In this document: piece after piece, positions 56,101-64,000 of the stretch
Layout of the letters: each line of letters starts with the position of its first letter
Numbering within the stretch: the stretch's first letter is position 1
Source of the DNA: Dyella_A sp050749815
Lineage (GTDB): Bacteria; Pseudomonadota; Gammaproteobacteria; Xanthomonadales; Rhodanobacteraceae
Direction of reading: 5' to 3'
DNA: 64,000 nucleotides
Assembly (NCBI RefSeq): GCF_050749815.1
Contig: NZ_CP192735.1
Span: forward strand, 1,364,001-1,428,000
Position numbers and translations under genes: made by a program
The notes under the pieces: model-generated
Seen by the model: only the letters and a program-made list of their open reading frames with translations
Database searches by the model: none
Told to the model about the DNA's origin: nothing

Positions 56101-58081
56101 ACTTGCAGTAGCCGCGCAGCATGGCGATCTGACGCCAGTCGGCCTGGGCGAACAGCACCAGGTTGTTGAAGCCGTCGCTCTCGGCCTGGCCGCGCCACAG
56201 CGCCTCGAAGGCGCGTTCGAAGCGGTCGCGCACGTGTTCCAGCTCGAAGCTCAGCGGTTGCTTGGGCTTGAGCTCGAAGTCGTGCACGGTGAGCGGGTGA
56301 TCCTTGTTCTCCAGGCTGTAGACATGCTCGGCGAGCATGCGCACACCCATGTTCTCCAGCATCGGCAGCGCCTCGGAGAGCGGAATCGGCTCGCCGAAGT
56401 GGATCACCTTGAAGCGCAACGAGCCGTCTTCGTGCCGGTACAGCGACATGCGGATCGCGTCGTCGGCATCCAGGCTGGAGAGCGCCTCGATGTCGGACGC
56501 CGCCACCGCCGGCGCCACTTCGTCGATGTAGCCCGGCGGCATCGCACGGGCATAACGGTTGGCGAGCACCACGCCCTGGTGGGCGCCGAGCTTGCGCACC
56601 AGCAGATCACGCACCTCGTCCTGCCAGTTGCGCACGATGCGGGCCACGCCCTCTTCCAGCGAGTGCACGTCGTAGGCGACCTGTTCGCCCACGCGCGGAC
56701 GCACCACCACGTGCAGGCGCGCCAGGGCGGCCTCGCCCATCTGCACGGCCGAATCGAGCTCTTCGCCGTGCAGCGCATCACGCAGCAGGCCCTCGATCCG
56801 CTCGCGCACCGTGGTGTTGAAGCGCTCGCGCGGCACGAACACCATGCAGGTGAAGAAGCGCCCGTAGCGGTCGCGACGCACGAACAGGCGCGTATGCGCG
56901 CGCTGGCGCAGCTCCAGGATGCCGGTCACCGCCTGATAGAGCTCATCCTCGTTGGACTGAAACAGCTCTTCGCGGGGCAGCGTCTCCAGGATGTGGCGCA
57001 GCGACTTGCCGGAATAGGAGTCGCGCTTGAGGCCGGAGCGGCCCAGCACGGCTTCCACCTTCTCGCGCACCAGCGGCACATCCTGCGGGCGAGCCATGTA
57101 GGCGTTGGAAGAGAACAGGCCGAGGAAGCGCTGCTCGGCCACCGGCTTGCCGCTGGCGTCGAAACGCAGCACACCGACGTAGTCCATGTGGCCCGGGCGG
57201 TGCACCTGCGAGCGCGCGTTGGTCTTGGTTAGGATCACCGGCTCGATCGTGCCGGTGCGGGCAGCATCGGTGCGGCCCAGCGAGCTCAGCGAGCGCGGTG
57301 CGAGCGAGCGCTCGTTGCCGGCAAGAATGCCCAGCCCGGAACCTTCCACCGACTGCAGCACCTCGCCCGCCTCACCCTGGCGCACTTCGTACTCGCGAAA
57401 ACCTAGGAAGGTGAAGTTGTCGTCTGCCAGCCAGCGCAGGAACTCGCTCGACTCGGTGGCGGCCGTCGTCGGCAGCCCGGCGCGCGAGGGCAGATCCGCG
57501 GCGATGGCCAGCGCCTTGTCGCGCATGGCGGCCCAGTCGCGCACGGCCAGGCGCACGTCGTCCAGCGCCGTCTCGATACGCGCCTTGAGCGCCTCCTGCG
57601 CTTGCCCATCGGCCAGACGATCGATCTCGAAATGCATCACCGATTCGGCAGCCGCGCTGTCCTCGCCAAGCGCCAGCATGCGGCCGGCGTCGTCGCGGCG
57701 CACCTTCACCACCGGATGGATCACGGCATGGATCTGCAGCTCGGCAGACAGGATCATGCTGACCGTGTCGACCAGGAACGGCGTGTCGTCGGTCGCCACC
57801 TCCACCACGCTGCGGCCGTCATGGCCGCTTTCCGGGTTGATCACGCGTACCGCGGCGCGGCCGGGCTGGCGCTGCCGCAGGAAGTCGAGCAGGTCGAGCA
57901 CCAGCGCGGCCCACTCGGCCGGCGAGTGCAGCGACTCGTCACCCGCTGCAAGACGGGCGAAAAAAGCGCGGATAAAAAATTGCGCCTCCTGGAGGCGCTG
58001 GTCGGGCAAATCCTTTTTGCTGATTTCTTCGGCTACAGCTGCTGCGAGAGAGACATTTTCGGCCGCGCGGATCGCATTCAT
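53159..58081 (-). CDS. NAD-specific glutamate dehydrogenase, large (180-kDa) type
   Basis: Very large cytoplasmic enzyme of 1640 residues that deaminates glutamate to 2-oxoglutarate. It belongs to the bacterial NAD-GDH class (as in Pseudomonas and Streptomyces), with long regulatory extensions around the catalytic core. The core shows RVEGVHLRFGPVARGGLRWSDRREDFRTEVLG, KNTVIVPVGSKGGFYVKNPP, FTCVGIGDMSGDVFGNGML, and VVGEGGNLGMTQKGRIEAA. The N-terminal ~700 residues include ACT-like regulatory segments (DDTPFLVDTVSMILSAEL). The frame is intact throughout. It is monocistronic, and nadK lies downstream. Confidence 0.95.
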   Translation of the reverse strand: MNAIRAAENVSLAAAVAEEISKKDLPDQRLQEAQFFIRAFFARLAAGDESLHSPAEWAALVLDLLDFLRQRQPGRAAVRVINPESGHDGRSVVEVATDDTPFLVDTVSMILSAELQIHAVIHPVVKVRRDDAGRMLALGEDSAAAESVMHFEIDRLADGQAQEALKARIETALDDVRLAVRDWAAMRDKALAIAADLPSRAGLPTTAATESSEFLRWLADDNFTFLGFREYEVRQGEAGEVLQSVEGSGLGILAGNERSLAPRSLSSLGRTDAARTGTIEPVILTKTNARSQVHRPGHMDYVGVLRFDASGKPVAEQRFLGLFSSNAYMARPQDVPLVREKVEAVLGRSGLKRDSYSGKSLRHILETLPREELFQSNEDELYQAVTGILELRQRAHTRLFVRRDRYGRFFTCMVFVPRERFNTTVRERIEGLLRDALHGEELDSAVQMGEAALARLHVVVRPRVGEQVAYDVHSLEEGVARIVRNWQDEVRDLLVRKLGAHQGVVLANRYARAMPPGYIDEVAPAVAASDIEALSSLDADDAIRMSLYRHEDGSLRFKVIHFGEPIPLSEALPMLENMGVRMLAEHVYSLENKDHPLTVHDFELKPKQPLSFELEHVRDRFERAFEALWRGQAESDGFNNLVLFAQADWRQIAMLRGYCKYLQQVGIAFSQTYMEATLNRYPAIAGVLIELFHAKFDPRREQLSADELARAGEDLRREMLALIPEATRNVRPELVDGMVACLAKPRAEQVQVLTEALRTLLDDVASLDDERIVKSYLDVMGATLRTSYFQLWDGKHRPYISFKFDSHRVPDAPKPVPYREIFVYSPRVEGVHLRFGPVARGGLRWSDRREDFRTEVLGLVKAQMVKNTVIVPVGSKGGFYVKNPPEGGDRDAQQAEGIACYRLFIAGLLDITDNLVEGKVVPPHDVVRHDQDDPYLVVAADKGTATFSDIANAISVAHGFWLGDAFASGGSNGYDHKAMGITAKGAWESVKRHFRALGRDSQTQDFTCVGIGDMSGDVFGNGMLLSRHIKLVAAFDHRHVFLDPTPDVERSFIERERMFKLPRSSWEDYDKALISAGGGVYPRSAKSIPISPEVRAVLGIKGDVTQLAPTELLSAILKAPVDLLWNGGIGTYVKASSETHADVGDRANNALRVNGAELRCKVVGEGGNLGMTQKGRIEAAQHGVLLNTDFIDNSAGVDTSDHEVNIKILLGDAVQRGELTDEARNEQLRVMTDEVGQLVLWDNYRQNQAITLMEHQSIKRIGSMAHFIRTLEGEGLLDRQVENLPSDAELTERKARGQGLTRPELSVLLSYDKIKLFQQLLESDVPEDPYLSKELVRYFPEPLHEKYAEHMQRHRLKREIIATAVTNSTINRMGATFMMRMQEDTGQGPAAIAKAYTAAREILDARELWAQIEGLDSQVAENTQIDAILQIWNLLRHMTRWLLNRPGGTLDIAANVERYQSHVSELRKALPAALTDTGRGDFECSQEKWEGLGLPTELAVRLARLSELRAALDMVEVAQQSGAPIATVATVFYELGEALDLEWLRDQIEALPVEGHWHAQARGSLLDELNHQHRALALQVLALCGEQADRSPVQAWLERDDATLKYTRTMLAEILTQNADYPIASVAVRRLAQLAQVPVG

Positions 58082-58594
58082 GGCTTCTACTGTTCAGTGG
58101 AGGCAGAGGGGGAACAAAAAGCCTGCGAAGGATACGCTTCGCCACCGAGCGAATCCACCGCGCGGCGCGGTTTGCGGCCATGCTGTGGCGCATGGAAATC
58201 GGCCGATGCGCGCTCGATTGCTCACGCTGCAACGCAATAAGAATTCGCCAAGTGCACCGGCGTTCCGGCGAAGGAAACCGACACCGATGCCACACGATGC
58301 AGGCGTGGCGACGTACCAGGGCGGTGACGGTCGACGGCGCTGCACACATCCGCGGAGTTGTTGCAAGTGCGAAAAGCCGCCGTGCCGAATGGCGCCGGTG
58401 ACAGGACAAATTGTGAACTGCCGGGTATAGTGTCGCGATCATCCGCGCCGGTGACCCGCTGGCGATGCGCGTGCATCCGCCTGCCGCCGCGGAACTCAAA
58501 TCTGCTCGACCCGATCTGCACCTGCGCCCCTCGGGACGCCGGCGAGGCGGCATGGCGCACCCCATTCCCCGATCACGCAAGCTATGGAGTTTTC
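58082..58594. other. 513-base intergenic region between divergent gdh and RND operons
   Basis: I find no convincing gene here. Short frames on both strands (for example 58222-58560 minus) have no recognisable domain. The region holds the divergent promoters. The AT-richer patch near 58220-58250 is the main compositional change. Confidence 0.6.
58403..58431 (+). promoter_or_regulatory. probable sigma-70 promoter of the RND efflux operon
   Basis: AGGACA (58403-58408), a 17-base spacer and TATAGT (58426-58431) match the consensus at 4 of 6 and 5 of 6 positions. This predicts a leader of about 155 bases before the adaptor ATG. Confidence 0.5.
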
Positions 58595-59803
58595 ATGAGC
58601 CCCTCTTCATTGCGCACACCCCTGCTGTGCCTGGGCCTGCTGGCTTTGGCCGCCTGCGGAGGCAAGGACAAGCAGCAGGCCGCACCGCCGCCGCCCACGG
58701 TGGGCGTGGTCACTGTGCATCCGCAGAGCCTGCCGCTGTCCAAGGACCTCGTCGGCCGGCTCTCCCCGTACCGCAGCGCCGACGTGCGCGCACGGGTCTC
58801 CGGTGTGCTGCTCAAGCGCACGTACGAGGAAGGCTCGGATGTGAAGAAGGGCCAGCTGCTGTTCCAGATCGACCCGGCGCCGCTGAAGGCCCTGCTCGCC
58901 GCCAGCCAGGCCAACCTGGCACAGGCGCGGGCGAGCTACACCAATGCGAAGGTCGCCGCCGACCGCGTGCGCGAGCTGGCGCCCAAGGGCTACGTGTCCA
59001 AGTCCGACCTGGACAATGCGCTGGCCGCCGAGCGCACCGCCGCGGCCAGCGTGCAGCAGGCCCAGGCCAACGTGCAGACGGCGCGCATCAACCTGGGCTA
59101 TGCCGACGTCACCTCGCCCATCGACGGTCGCGCCGGCAAGCAGCAGGTGACCGAAGGCGCGCTGGTTGGACAGGGTGAGGCGACGCTGCTCACCACAGTC
59201 GACCAGATCGATCCGCTGTACGTGAACTTCACCCTCGGCGTCAGCGAGCTGGACCAGATGCGCAGCGCCCAGGCCGCCGGCAACGTGACCCTGGCCGCCG
59301 ACAACCGCGCCAGCGTCGCCGTGACGCTGCCGGATGGCCGCGCCTACGACCAGCCGGGCACGGTCGACTTCTCCGACACCACGGTGAACCCGGCCACCGG
59401 CTCGGTGGACCTGCGCGCCAAGGTGCCCAACCCGGAGCATCGCCTGCTGCCGGGTATGTACGTGACGCTGAAGGCGCAGCTGGGTGAACAGCACAAGGTG
59501 TTCGAGGTGCCGCAGCCGGCACTGCAGCGCGATACCGCCAGCGCCTACGTGATGGTGGTCGGCAAGGACGGCAAGGTGGTGCGCAAGAACGTCACCGCCG
59601 ACCAGGTCAGCGGCAACAACTGGATCGTCACCGATGGCCTGGCGGCCAGCGACCAGGTGATCGTCTCCGGCCTGCAGACCGTCAAAGAGGGCGCGCCGGC
59701 GAAGGCCGAGCCGTGGAAGCAGAACGAGACAGGCCCCTCCTCCGCCGCCGCTCAGGCGAAGTCATCCGCCACGGCAGGCCAGGCGCCTGCCGGCAAGCAG
59801 TAA
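58595..59803 (+). CDS. RND efflux periplasmic adaptor (AcrA/MexA-like)
   Basis: Lipoprotein adaptor of 402 residues. The signal peptide ends in LAAC (lipidated Cys near residue 20). Domains in order are the lipoyl half (LVGRLSPYRSADVRARVSGVLLKRTYEEGSDVKKGQLLFQID), the alpha-hairpin (PLKALLAASQANLAQARASY to ARINLGYADVTSPIDGRAG), a beta-barrel and the membrane-proximal domain. The last 40 residues are Ala/Ser/Lys rich. TGGAG precedes the ATG at 58595. It is 12 bases upstream of the RND pump gene and forms an operon with it. No outer-membrane factor gene follows, so TolC or OprM must come from elsewhere. Confidence 0.94.
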   Translation: MSPSSLRTPLLCLGLLALAACGGKDKQQAAPPPPTVGVVTVHPQSLPLSKDLVGRLSPYRSADVRARVSGVLLKRTYEEGSDVKKGQLLFQIDPAPLKALLAASQANLAQARASYTNAKVAADRVRELAPKGYVSKSDLDNALAAERTAAASVQQAQANVQTARINLGYADVTSPIDGRAGKQQVTEGALVGQGEATLLTTVDQIDPLYVNFTLGVSELDQMRSAQAAGNVTLAADNRASVAVTLPDGRAYDQPGTVDFSDTTVNPATGSVDLRAKVPNPEHRLLPGMYVTLKAQLGEQHKVFEVPQPALQRDTASAYVMVVGKDGKVVRKNVTADQVSGNNWIVTDGLAASDQVIVSGLQTVKEGAPAKAEPWKQNETGPSSAAAQAKSSATAGQAPAGKQ

Positions 59804-59815
59804 CGGAGCGCGACC

Positions 59816-62800
59816 ATGCCGAGTTTCTTCATCGACCGCCCAATCTTTGCGTGGGTGGTGGCGATCCTCATCACCCTGGGCGGCACGCTCGCGGTGCTGA
59901 ACATGGGTATCGAGTCCTACCCGAACATCGCACCGCCCCAGGTGACGGTGAGCGCCAGCTATCCGGGCGCCAGCGCCGACACCACCGAAAAGACCGTCAC
60001 CCAGGTGATCGAGCAGCAGCTCACCGGCATCGATCACCTGCTGTATTTCAGCTCCTCGTCCAGCGCCAACGGCTCGGCCACCGTCACCCTCACCTTCGAG
60101 ACCGGCACCGACCCGGACATCGCCCAGGTGCAGGTGCAGAACAAAGTGTCGCTGGCCACGCCGCGGCTTCCCTCGGAAGTCACCCAGCAGGGCGTGGTGG
60201 TGGCCAAGGCCAACCCCGACTTCCTGATGTTCGTGGCGCTCACCTCGGACAACCCGGCAATCGACGGTGCGCGCCTGAACGACATCGTCTCCTCGCAGGT
60301 GCTCGACCAGGTGTCGCGCATCTCCGGCGTGGGCTCGATCCGCCAGATCGGCTCCGAGTACGCCATGCGCATCTGGCTCAACCCGGACAAGCTGCACGGC
60401 TACAACCTATCGGCCACGCAGGTGCTCGCGGCGATCAAGGCGCAGAACGTGCAGTTCGCCGCCGGCTCGCTCGGCGCCGACCCGGCGCCGGCCGGCCAGG
60501 GCTTCAGCGCCACGGTGTCGGCCGAGGGGCGTTTCTCCACGCCCGAGGAGTTCGGCAACATCATCCTGCGCGCCAACAGCGACGGCACCACGGTCAAGCT
60601 CAGCGACGTGGCGCGCATCGCCTTCGGCCCGCAGAACTACGGCTTCCACGCGCAGTACAACGGCAAGGAAGCGGGCGCCTTCGGCGTGCAGTTGCTGCCC
60701 GGCGCCAACGCGCTGGACGTGGCCACCGCCGTGCGATCGAAGATGACCGAGCTGGCCAAGAGCTTCCCGCAGGGCGTGAGCTGGTTCGTGCCGTATGACA
60801 GCACGCCGTTCGTGAGGATCTCCATCGAAGAGGTGATGCACACGCTGATCGAGGCGATGATCCTCGTCTTCCTGGTGATGCTGATCTTCCTGCAGAACTT
60901 CCGCGCCACCATCATCCCCACGCTGGTGATTCCGGTAGCCCTGCTGGGCACCTTCCTGGGCCTGCTGCCGCTGGGCTTCACGATCAACCAGCTGACCCTG
61001 TTCGGCATGGTGCTGGCGATCGGCATCGTGGTGGACGACGCGATCGTGGTGATCGAGAACGTCGAGCGCATCATGACCGAGGAAGGTCTGTCGCCGAAGG
61101 AAGCCACGCGCAAGGCGATGGGCCAGATCACCGGCGCCATTGTGGCGATCACCGTGGTGCTGGCGGCGGTGTTCGTGCCCTCGGCACTGCAGCCCGGCGC
61201 GTCGGGCGTGATCTACAAGCAGTTCGCGCTCACCATCGCGGTGTCGATGGGCTTCTCGGCGCTGCTGGCGCTGTCGTTCACCCCGGCGCTGTGCGCGAGC
61301 ATTCTCAAGCCCGAGCACGAGCACAAGAAGAACTTTGTCTACCGCGGCTTCAACCGCATCTTCGACCGCGTCACCCGGATCTACAGCGGCCACATTGGCA
61401 GCGCGATCAGCCATGCGCCGCGCTGGATGATGGTGTTTGCGGCGATCTGCGTGCTGTGCGGCGTGCTGTTCACGCGCATGCCCACCAGCTTCGTGCCCAG
61501 CGAAGACCAGGGCTTCGCACTGGCCATCGTGTCGCTGCCGCCCGGCGCCTCGGTGGAGCGCACCCAGCACGTGATGAAGGAAGTGCGCGCCCGGCTGATC
61601 AAGGACCCGGCCGTCGAAGGCATGTTCCAGATCTCCGGCTTCAGCTTCGTCGGCGCCGGCGAAAACACCGGCATGACCTTCATCCGCCTGAAGGACTGGG
61701 CCAAGCGCGACGTCACGGCCGACCAGTTCATCGGCAAGGCCAACGGCATGCTGCACGGCATCCGCGACGCGCAGATCTTCGTGGTGAACCTACCGACCAT
61801 CCGCGGCCTGAGCCAGTTCGGCGGCATCGACATGTGGCTGCAGGCACGTGCCGGCCAGGATCGCAGCGAGCTGACCAAGGCGCGCAACACCCTGCTGGGC
61901 AAGGCCGCGCAGAACGACAAGCTGATGGGCATCCGCCCGCAGGCGCTGGAAGACGCCCCGGCCCTGCAGCTGAAGGTGGACCGCGTGCAGGCGCAGTCGC
62001 TGGGCCTGTCGGTGAGCGATATCTACAACGCCATCCAGCTCACCCTGGCGCCGGTGTACGTCAACGACTTCGCCTACGCCGGCCGCGTGAAGCGCGTGCT
62101 GATGCAGGCCGACCAGGCCTACCGCATGGGTCCGGACGCGCTGCAGCACATCTACACGCCCAGCTCGCAGACGGCCAGCGACGGCAGCCCGCAGATGATT
62201 CCGATCTCCAGCGTGGTCAACGCGAAGTGGAGCCTCGCCTCACCGGCGCTGGCCCGCTACAACGGCTACTCGGCGGTGGAGATCGTGGGCAATGCGGCGC
62301 AGGGTTACTCCACCGGCCAGGCGATGGCCGAGATGGAGAAAATCGTCAACGACGACCTACCCAAGGGCTTCGGCTACGACTGGACCGGCCAGTCCTACCA
62401 GGAAATCCTCTCGGGCAACTCGGCCACGCTGCTGATGGTGCTGTCCATCGTGATCGTGTTCCTGTGCCTGGCGGCGCTGTACGAGAGCTGGTCGATCCCG
62501 GTGGCGGTGCTGCTGGTGGTGCCGCTGGGCCTGCTCGGCACGGTGGTGTTCTCGATGCTGCGCGGCCTGCCGAACGACATCTACTTCAAGATCGGCCTGA
62601 TCACGGTGATCGGCCTGGCCGCGAAGAACGCGATCCTGATCGTGGAGTTCGCGGTGGAGAAACAGGCCGAGGGCAAGAGCCTGCGCGAGGGCGTGATCGA
62701 AGCCTCCCGTCTGCGCCTGCGCCCGATCCTGATGACCTCGATGGCGTTCATCCTGGGCGTACTGCCGCTGGCCATTTCCACCGGTGCCGGCGCCAACTCG

Positions 62801-62995
62801 CGCCACGCCATCGGCACCGGCGTGATCGGCGGCATGATGTTCGCCACCTTCCTCGGCCTGCTGCTGATCCCGGTGTTCTACGTGGTGGTGCGCCGCCTGC
62901 TCGGCGACAAGCTCGACGGTCCCGAGTCGGACAAGCCGACACAAAGCCACCGCGGCATGCAGCCGTTCGACTCCGACCCGCGGCGGGGAGTGTGA
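59816..62995 (+). CDS. RND efflux pump inner-membrane transporter (HAE1, AcrB/MexB-like)
   Basis: Proton-driven drug efflux pump of 1059 residues. It starts MPSFFIDRPIFAWVVAILIT, with 12 membrane segments and two large periplasmic loops. The proton-relay Asp pair of helix 4 is present in GIVVDDAIVVIENVERI, and the Lys region of helix 10 in GLAAKNAILIVEFAVEKQ. Hydrophobic-amphiphilic (HAE1) rather than heavy-metal type is supported by these motifs and length. It probably exports antibiotics, dyes or plant compounds with the upstream adaptor. No local TetR or two-component regulator is adjacent. A terminator follows immediately. Confidence 0.95.
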   Translation: MPSFFIDRPIFAWVVAILITLGGTLAVLNMGIESYPNIAPPQVTVSASYPGASADTTEKTVTQVIEQQLTGIDHLLYFSSSSSANGSATVTLTFETGTDPDIAQVQVQNKVSLATPRLPSEVTQQGVVVAKANPDFLMFVALTSDNPAIDGARLNDIVSSQVLDQVSRISGVGSIRQIGSEYAMRIWLNPDKLHGYNLSATQVLAAIKAQNVQFAAGSLGADPAPAGQGFSATVSAEGRFSTPEEFGNIILRANSDGTTVKLSDVARIAFGPQNYGFHAQYNGKEAGAFGVQLLPGANALDVATAVRSKMTELAKSFPQGVSWFVPYDSTPFVRISIEEVMHTLIEAMILVFLVMLIFLQNFRATIIPTLVIPVALLGTFLGLLPLGFTINQLTLFGMVLAIGIVVDDAIVVIENVERIMTEEGLSPKEATRKAMGQITGAIVAITVVLAAVFVPSALQPGASGVIYKQFALTIAVSMGFSALLALSFTPALCASILKPEHEHKKNFVYRGFNRIFDRVTRIYSGHIGSAISHAPRWMMVFAAICVLCGVLFTRMPTSFVPSEDQGFALAIVSLPPGASVERTQHVMKEVRARLIKDPAVEGMFQISGFSFVGAGENTGMTFIRLKDWAKRDVTADQFIGKANGMLHGIRDAQIFVVNLPTIRGLSQFGGIDMWLQARAGQDRSELTKARNTLLGKAAQNDKLMGIRPQALEDAPALQLKVDRVQAQSLGLSVSDIYNAIQLTLAPVYVNDFAYAGRVKRVLMQADQAYRMGPDALQHIYTPSSQTASDGSPQMIPISSVVNAKWSLASPALARYNGYSAVEIVGNAAQGYSTGQAMAEMEKIVNDDLPKGFGYDWTGQSYQEILSGNSATLLMVLSIVIVFLCLAALYESWSIPVAVLLVVPLGLLGTVVFSMLRGLPNDIYFKIGLITVIGLAAKNAILIVEFAVEKQAEGKSLREGVIEASRLRLRPILMTSMAFILGVLPLAISTGAGANSRHAIGTGVIGGMMFATFLGLLLIPVFYVVVRRLLGDKLDGPESDKPTQSHRGMQPFDSDPRRGV

Positions 62996-62997
62996 AT

Positions 62998-63030
62998 AAA
63001 AAAGGCCCCGGCTCACGCCGGGGCTTTTTC
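62998..63030 (+). terminator. intrinsic terminator of the RND operon
   Basis: GCCCCGGC-TCAC-GCCGGGGC, extended by AA/TT pairs and followed by a T-run, starting just after the pump stop codon. Confidence 0.9.
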
Positions 63031-63034
63031 TTTC

Positions 63035-63105
63035 GTAGGCGCACCCTGTACGCGAATGCCTCGTGTCACGTGACGAAGAGCGTCGCGCACAAGGTGCGCT
63101 CCTAC
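63035..63105. repeat. REP-like palindromic element, copy 1
   Basis: Starts GTAGGCGCACC (two bases shorter than copy 2) and ends GGTGCGCTCCTAC, giving an imperfect long inverted repeat with an internal CACGTGAC and GCGTCGCGCAC. This GTAGGAGCGCACC type is a familiar extragenic palindrome of Xanthomonadales and pseudomonads. It is the first part of a roughly 155-base unit duplicated at 63215. Confidence 0.8.
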
Positions 63106-63121
63106 AGGGATGGCCCGATTA

Positions 63122-63190
63122 TCAGCGCAGGCCGGTCTCTGCCCAGGCGATCACCATTCGCCGGATCTCGCTGCCCTCGCAGATCCCGGA
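63122..63190 (-). pseudogene. decayed copy of the 3' end of the acyl-CoA dehydrogenase gene
   Basis: On the minus strand this reads SGICEGSEIRRMVIAWAETGLR then TGA, matching the last codons of the intact gene (IYEGTSEIQRMVIARAETGLR then TGA). Over the 63 aligned bases there are five substitutions, plus one lost codon (Thr). The frame and stop are preserved, but there is no upstream part, so it is a gene-end fragment and not a functional gene. Confidence 0.8.
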
Positions 63191-63195
63191 AGCCC

Positions 63196-63211
63196 GGCTC
63201 ATGCCGGGACT
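63196..63211. repeat. small palindrome in the spacer between duplicated units
   Basis: CCCGGC-TCAT-GCCGGG lies in the roughly 25-base spacer that separates the two duplicated units. It has no T-run. Confidence 0.45.
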
Positions 63212-63214
63212 GTT

Positions 63215-63287
63215 GTAGGAGCGCACCCTGTGCGCGAATGCCTCGCGCCACGTGACAAAAAGCGTCGCGCACCAGGTGCGCTCCTAC
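63215..63287. repeat. REP-like palindromic element, copy 2
   Basis: GTAGGAGCGCACC (63215-63227) and its exact reverse complement GGTGCGCTCCTAC (63275-63287) flank a 47-base interior. It is the second copy of the element at 63035 and lies 15 bases beyond the stop codon of the intact acyl-CoA dehydrogenase gene. Confidence 0.85.
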
Positions 63288-63302
63288 AGGGATGGCCGAT
63301 TG

Positions 63303-64000
<698 letters not shown>

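Noticed and set aside
53363..57232. 1289-codon plus-strand frame
   Set aside because: Antisense of the NAD-glutamate dehydrogenase gene. Its length only reflects the GC-rich codon pattern of the real gene.
58222..58560. Possible 112-codon gene in the gdh/RND intergenic region
   Set aside because: No domain, no ribosome-binding site, and it overlaps the likely RND promoter on the other strand.

Overview
The window is GC-rich bacterial chromosome with dense coding, short intergenic gaps and many ATGA/GTGA stop-start overlaps. Gene content and order point to a gammaproteobacterium of the order Xanthomonadales, most likely family Rhodanobacteraceae (Rhodanobacter, Dyella, Frateuria and relatives). 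The reasons are the recN / hrcA-grpE-dnaK-dnaJ-dapB-carA-carB-greA block, the divergent fur/bamE pair next to rnfH-ratA and smpB-ssrA, a 41-residue type-B L36, a very large NAD-dependent glutamate dehydrogenase, and a GTAGGAGCGCACC-type palindromic repeat. The genus cannot be fixed from sequence reading alone. Nearly all of it looks like core or stable accessory chromosome: I see no insertion sequence, prophage, integrase, CRISPR array or tRNA gene. The tmRNA is the only classical RNA gene.

Layout. 1-3.2 kb: MacAB-type ABC export operon on the minus strand, with the permease gene running to the window edge. 3.5-16 kb: small accessory and stress genes. These are an isochorismatase-like hydrolase overlapping a GlxA-type AraC regulator, a molybdopterin oxidoreductase domain protein, a PepSY protein overlapping a formate/nitrite-family channel, two lipoproteins (META/DUF4377 and a large alpha/beta hydrolase), a quinone oxidoreductase and pirin pair, a GFA-family protein, a metallo-beta-lactamase-fold hydrolase, and a divergent TetR/MFS pair with two clear operators. 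15.8-17.5 kb: a CsaA-like tRNA-binding protein and a DAO-family FAD oxidoreductase. 17.6-25.8 kb (minus): cmk, rpsA, ihfB, lapA, lapB, a WecA-like glycosyl-phosphate transferase, a WbpM/CapD-like nucleotide-sugar dehydratase and galU. This is a translation, envelope and polysaccharide cluster.

25.9-29.6 kb (plus): acyl-CoA-binding protein, fadH, a LysR regulator and L36. 29.8-41.4 kb (minus): greA, carB, carA, dapB, dnaJ, dnaK, grpE and hrcA, with one plus-strand 2OG-Fe(II) oxygenase between carA and dapB. 41.5-45.5 kb: recN, then a divergent UhpA/UhpB-like response regulator and MASE1 histidine kinase. 45.5-45.75 kb: a highly foldable segment ending in a strong intrinsic terminator, which is my best candidate for an undescribed non-coding RNA. 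45.8-48.5 kb: fur, bamE, rnfH, ratA, smpB and ssrA. 48.6-53.1 kb: an EamA transporter, an aldo/keto reductase, a TSUP exporter, a cytosolic 5'-nucleotidase and NAD kinase. 53.2-58.1 kb: NAD-glutamate dehydrogenase. 58.6-63.0 kb: RND efflux adaptor and pump. 63.0-63.4 kb: a tandem duplication that joins a REP-like palindrome to a decayed copy of the end of the neighbouring acyl-CoA dehydrogenase gene, which itself leaves the window at its 5' end.

How the genes fit together. Most blocks are housekeeping: protein folding (HrcA-GrpE-DnaK-DnaJ), ribosome rescue (SmpB with tmRNA), pyrimidine/arginine and lysine precursors (CarAB, DapB), LPS assembly control (LapAB), nucleotide-sugar supply (GalU, WbpM-like), redox cofactor supply (NadK) and fatty-acid oxidation (FadH, ACBP, acyl-CoA dehydrogenase). 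No complete new multi-gene defence or biosynthetic system is visible. The most interesting unexplained signals are regulatory or structural: the structured RNA candidate, the REP plus gene-end duplication, the double TetR operator abutting a start codon, and the inverted repeat between the quinone reductase and pirin genes.
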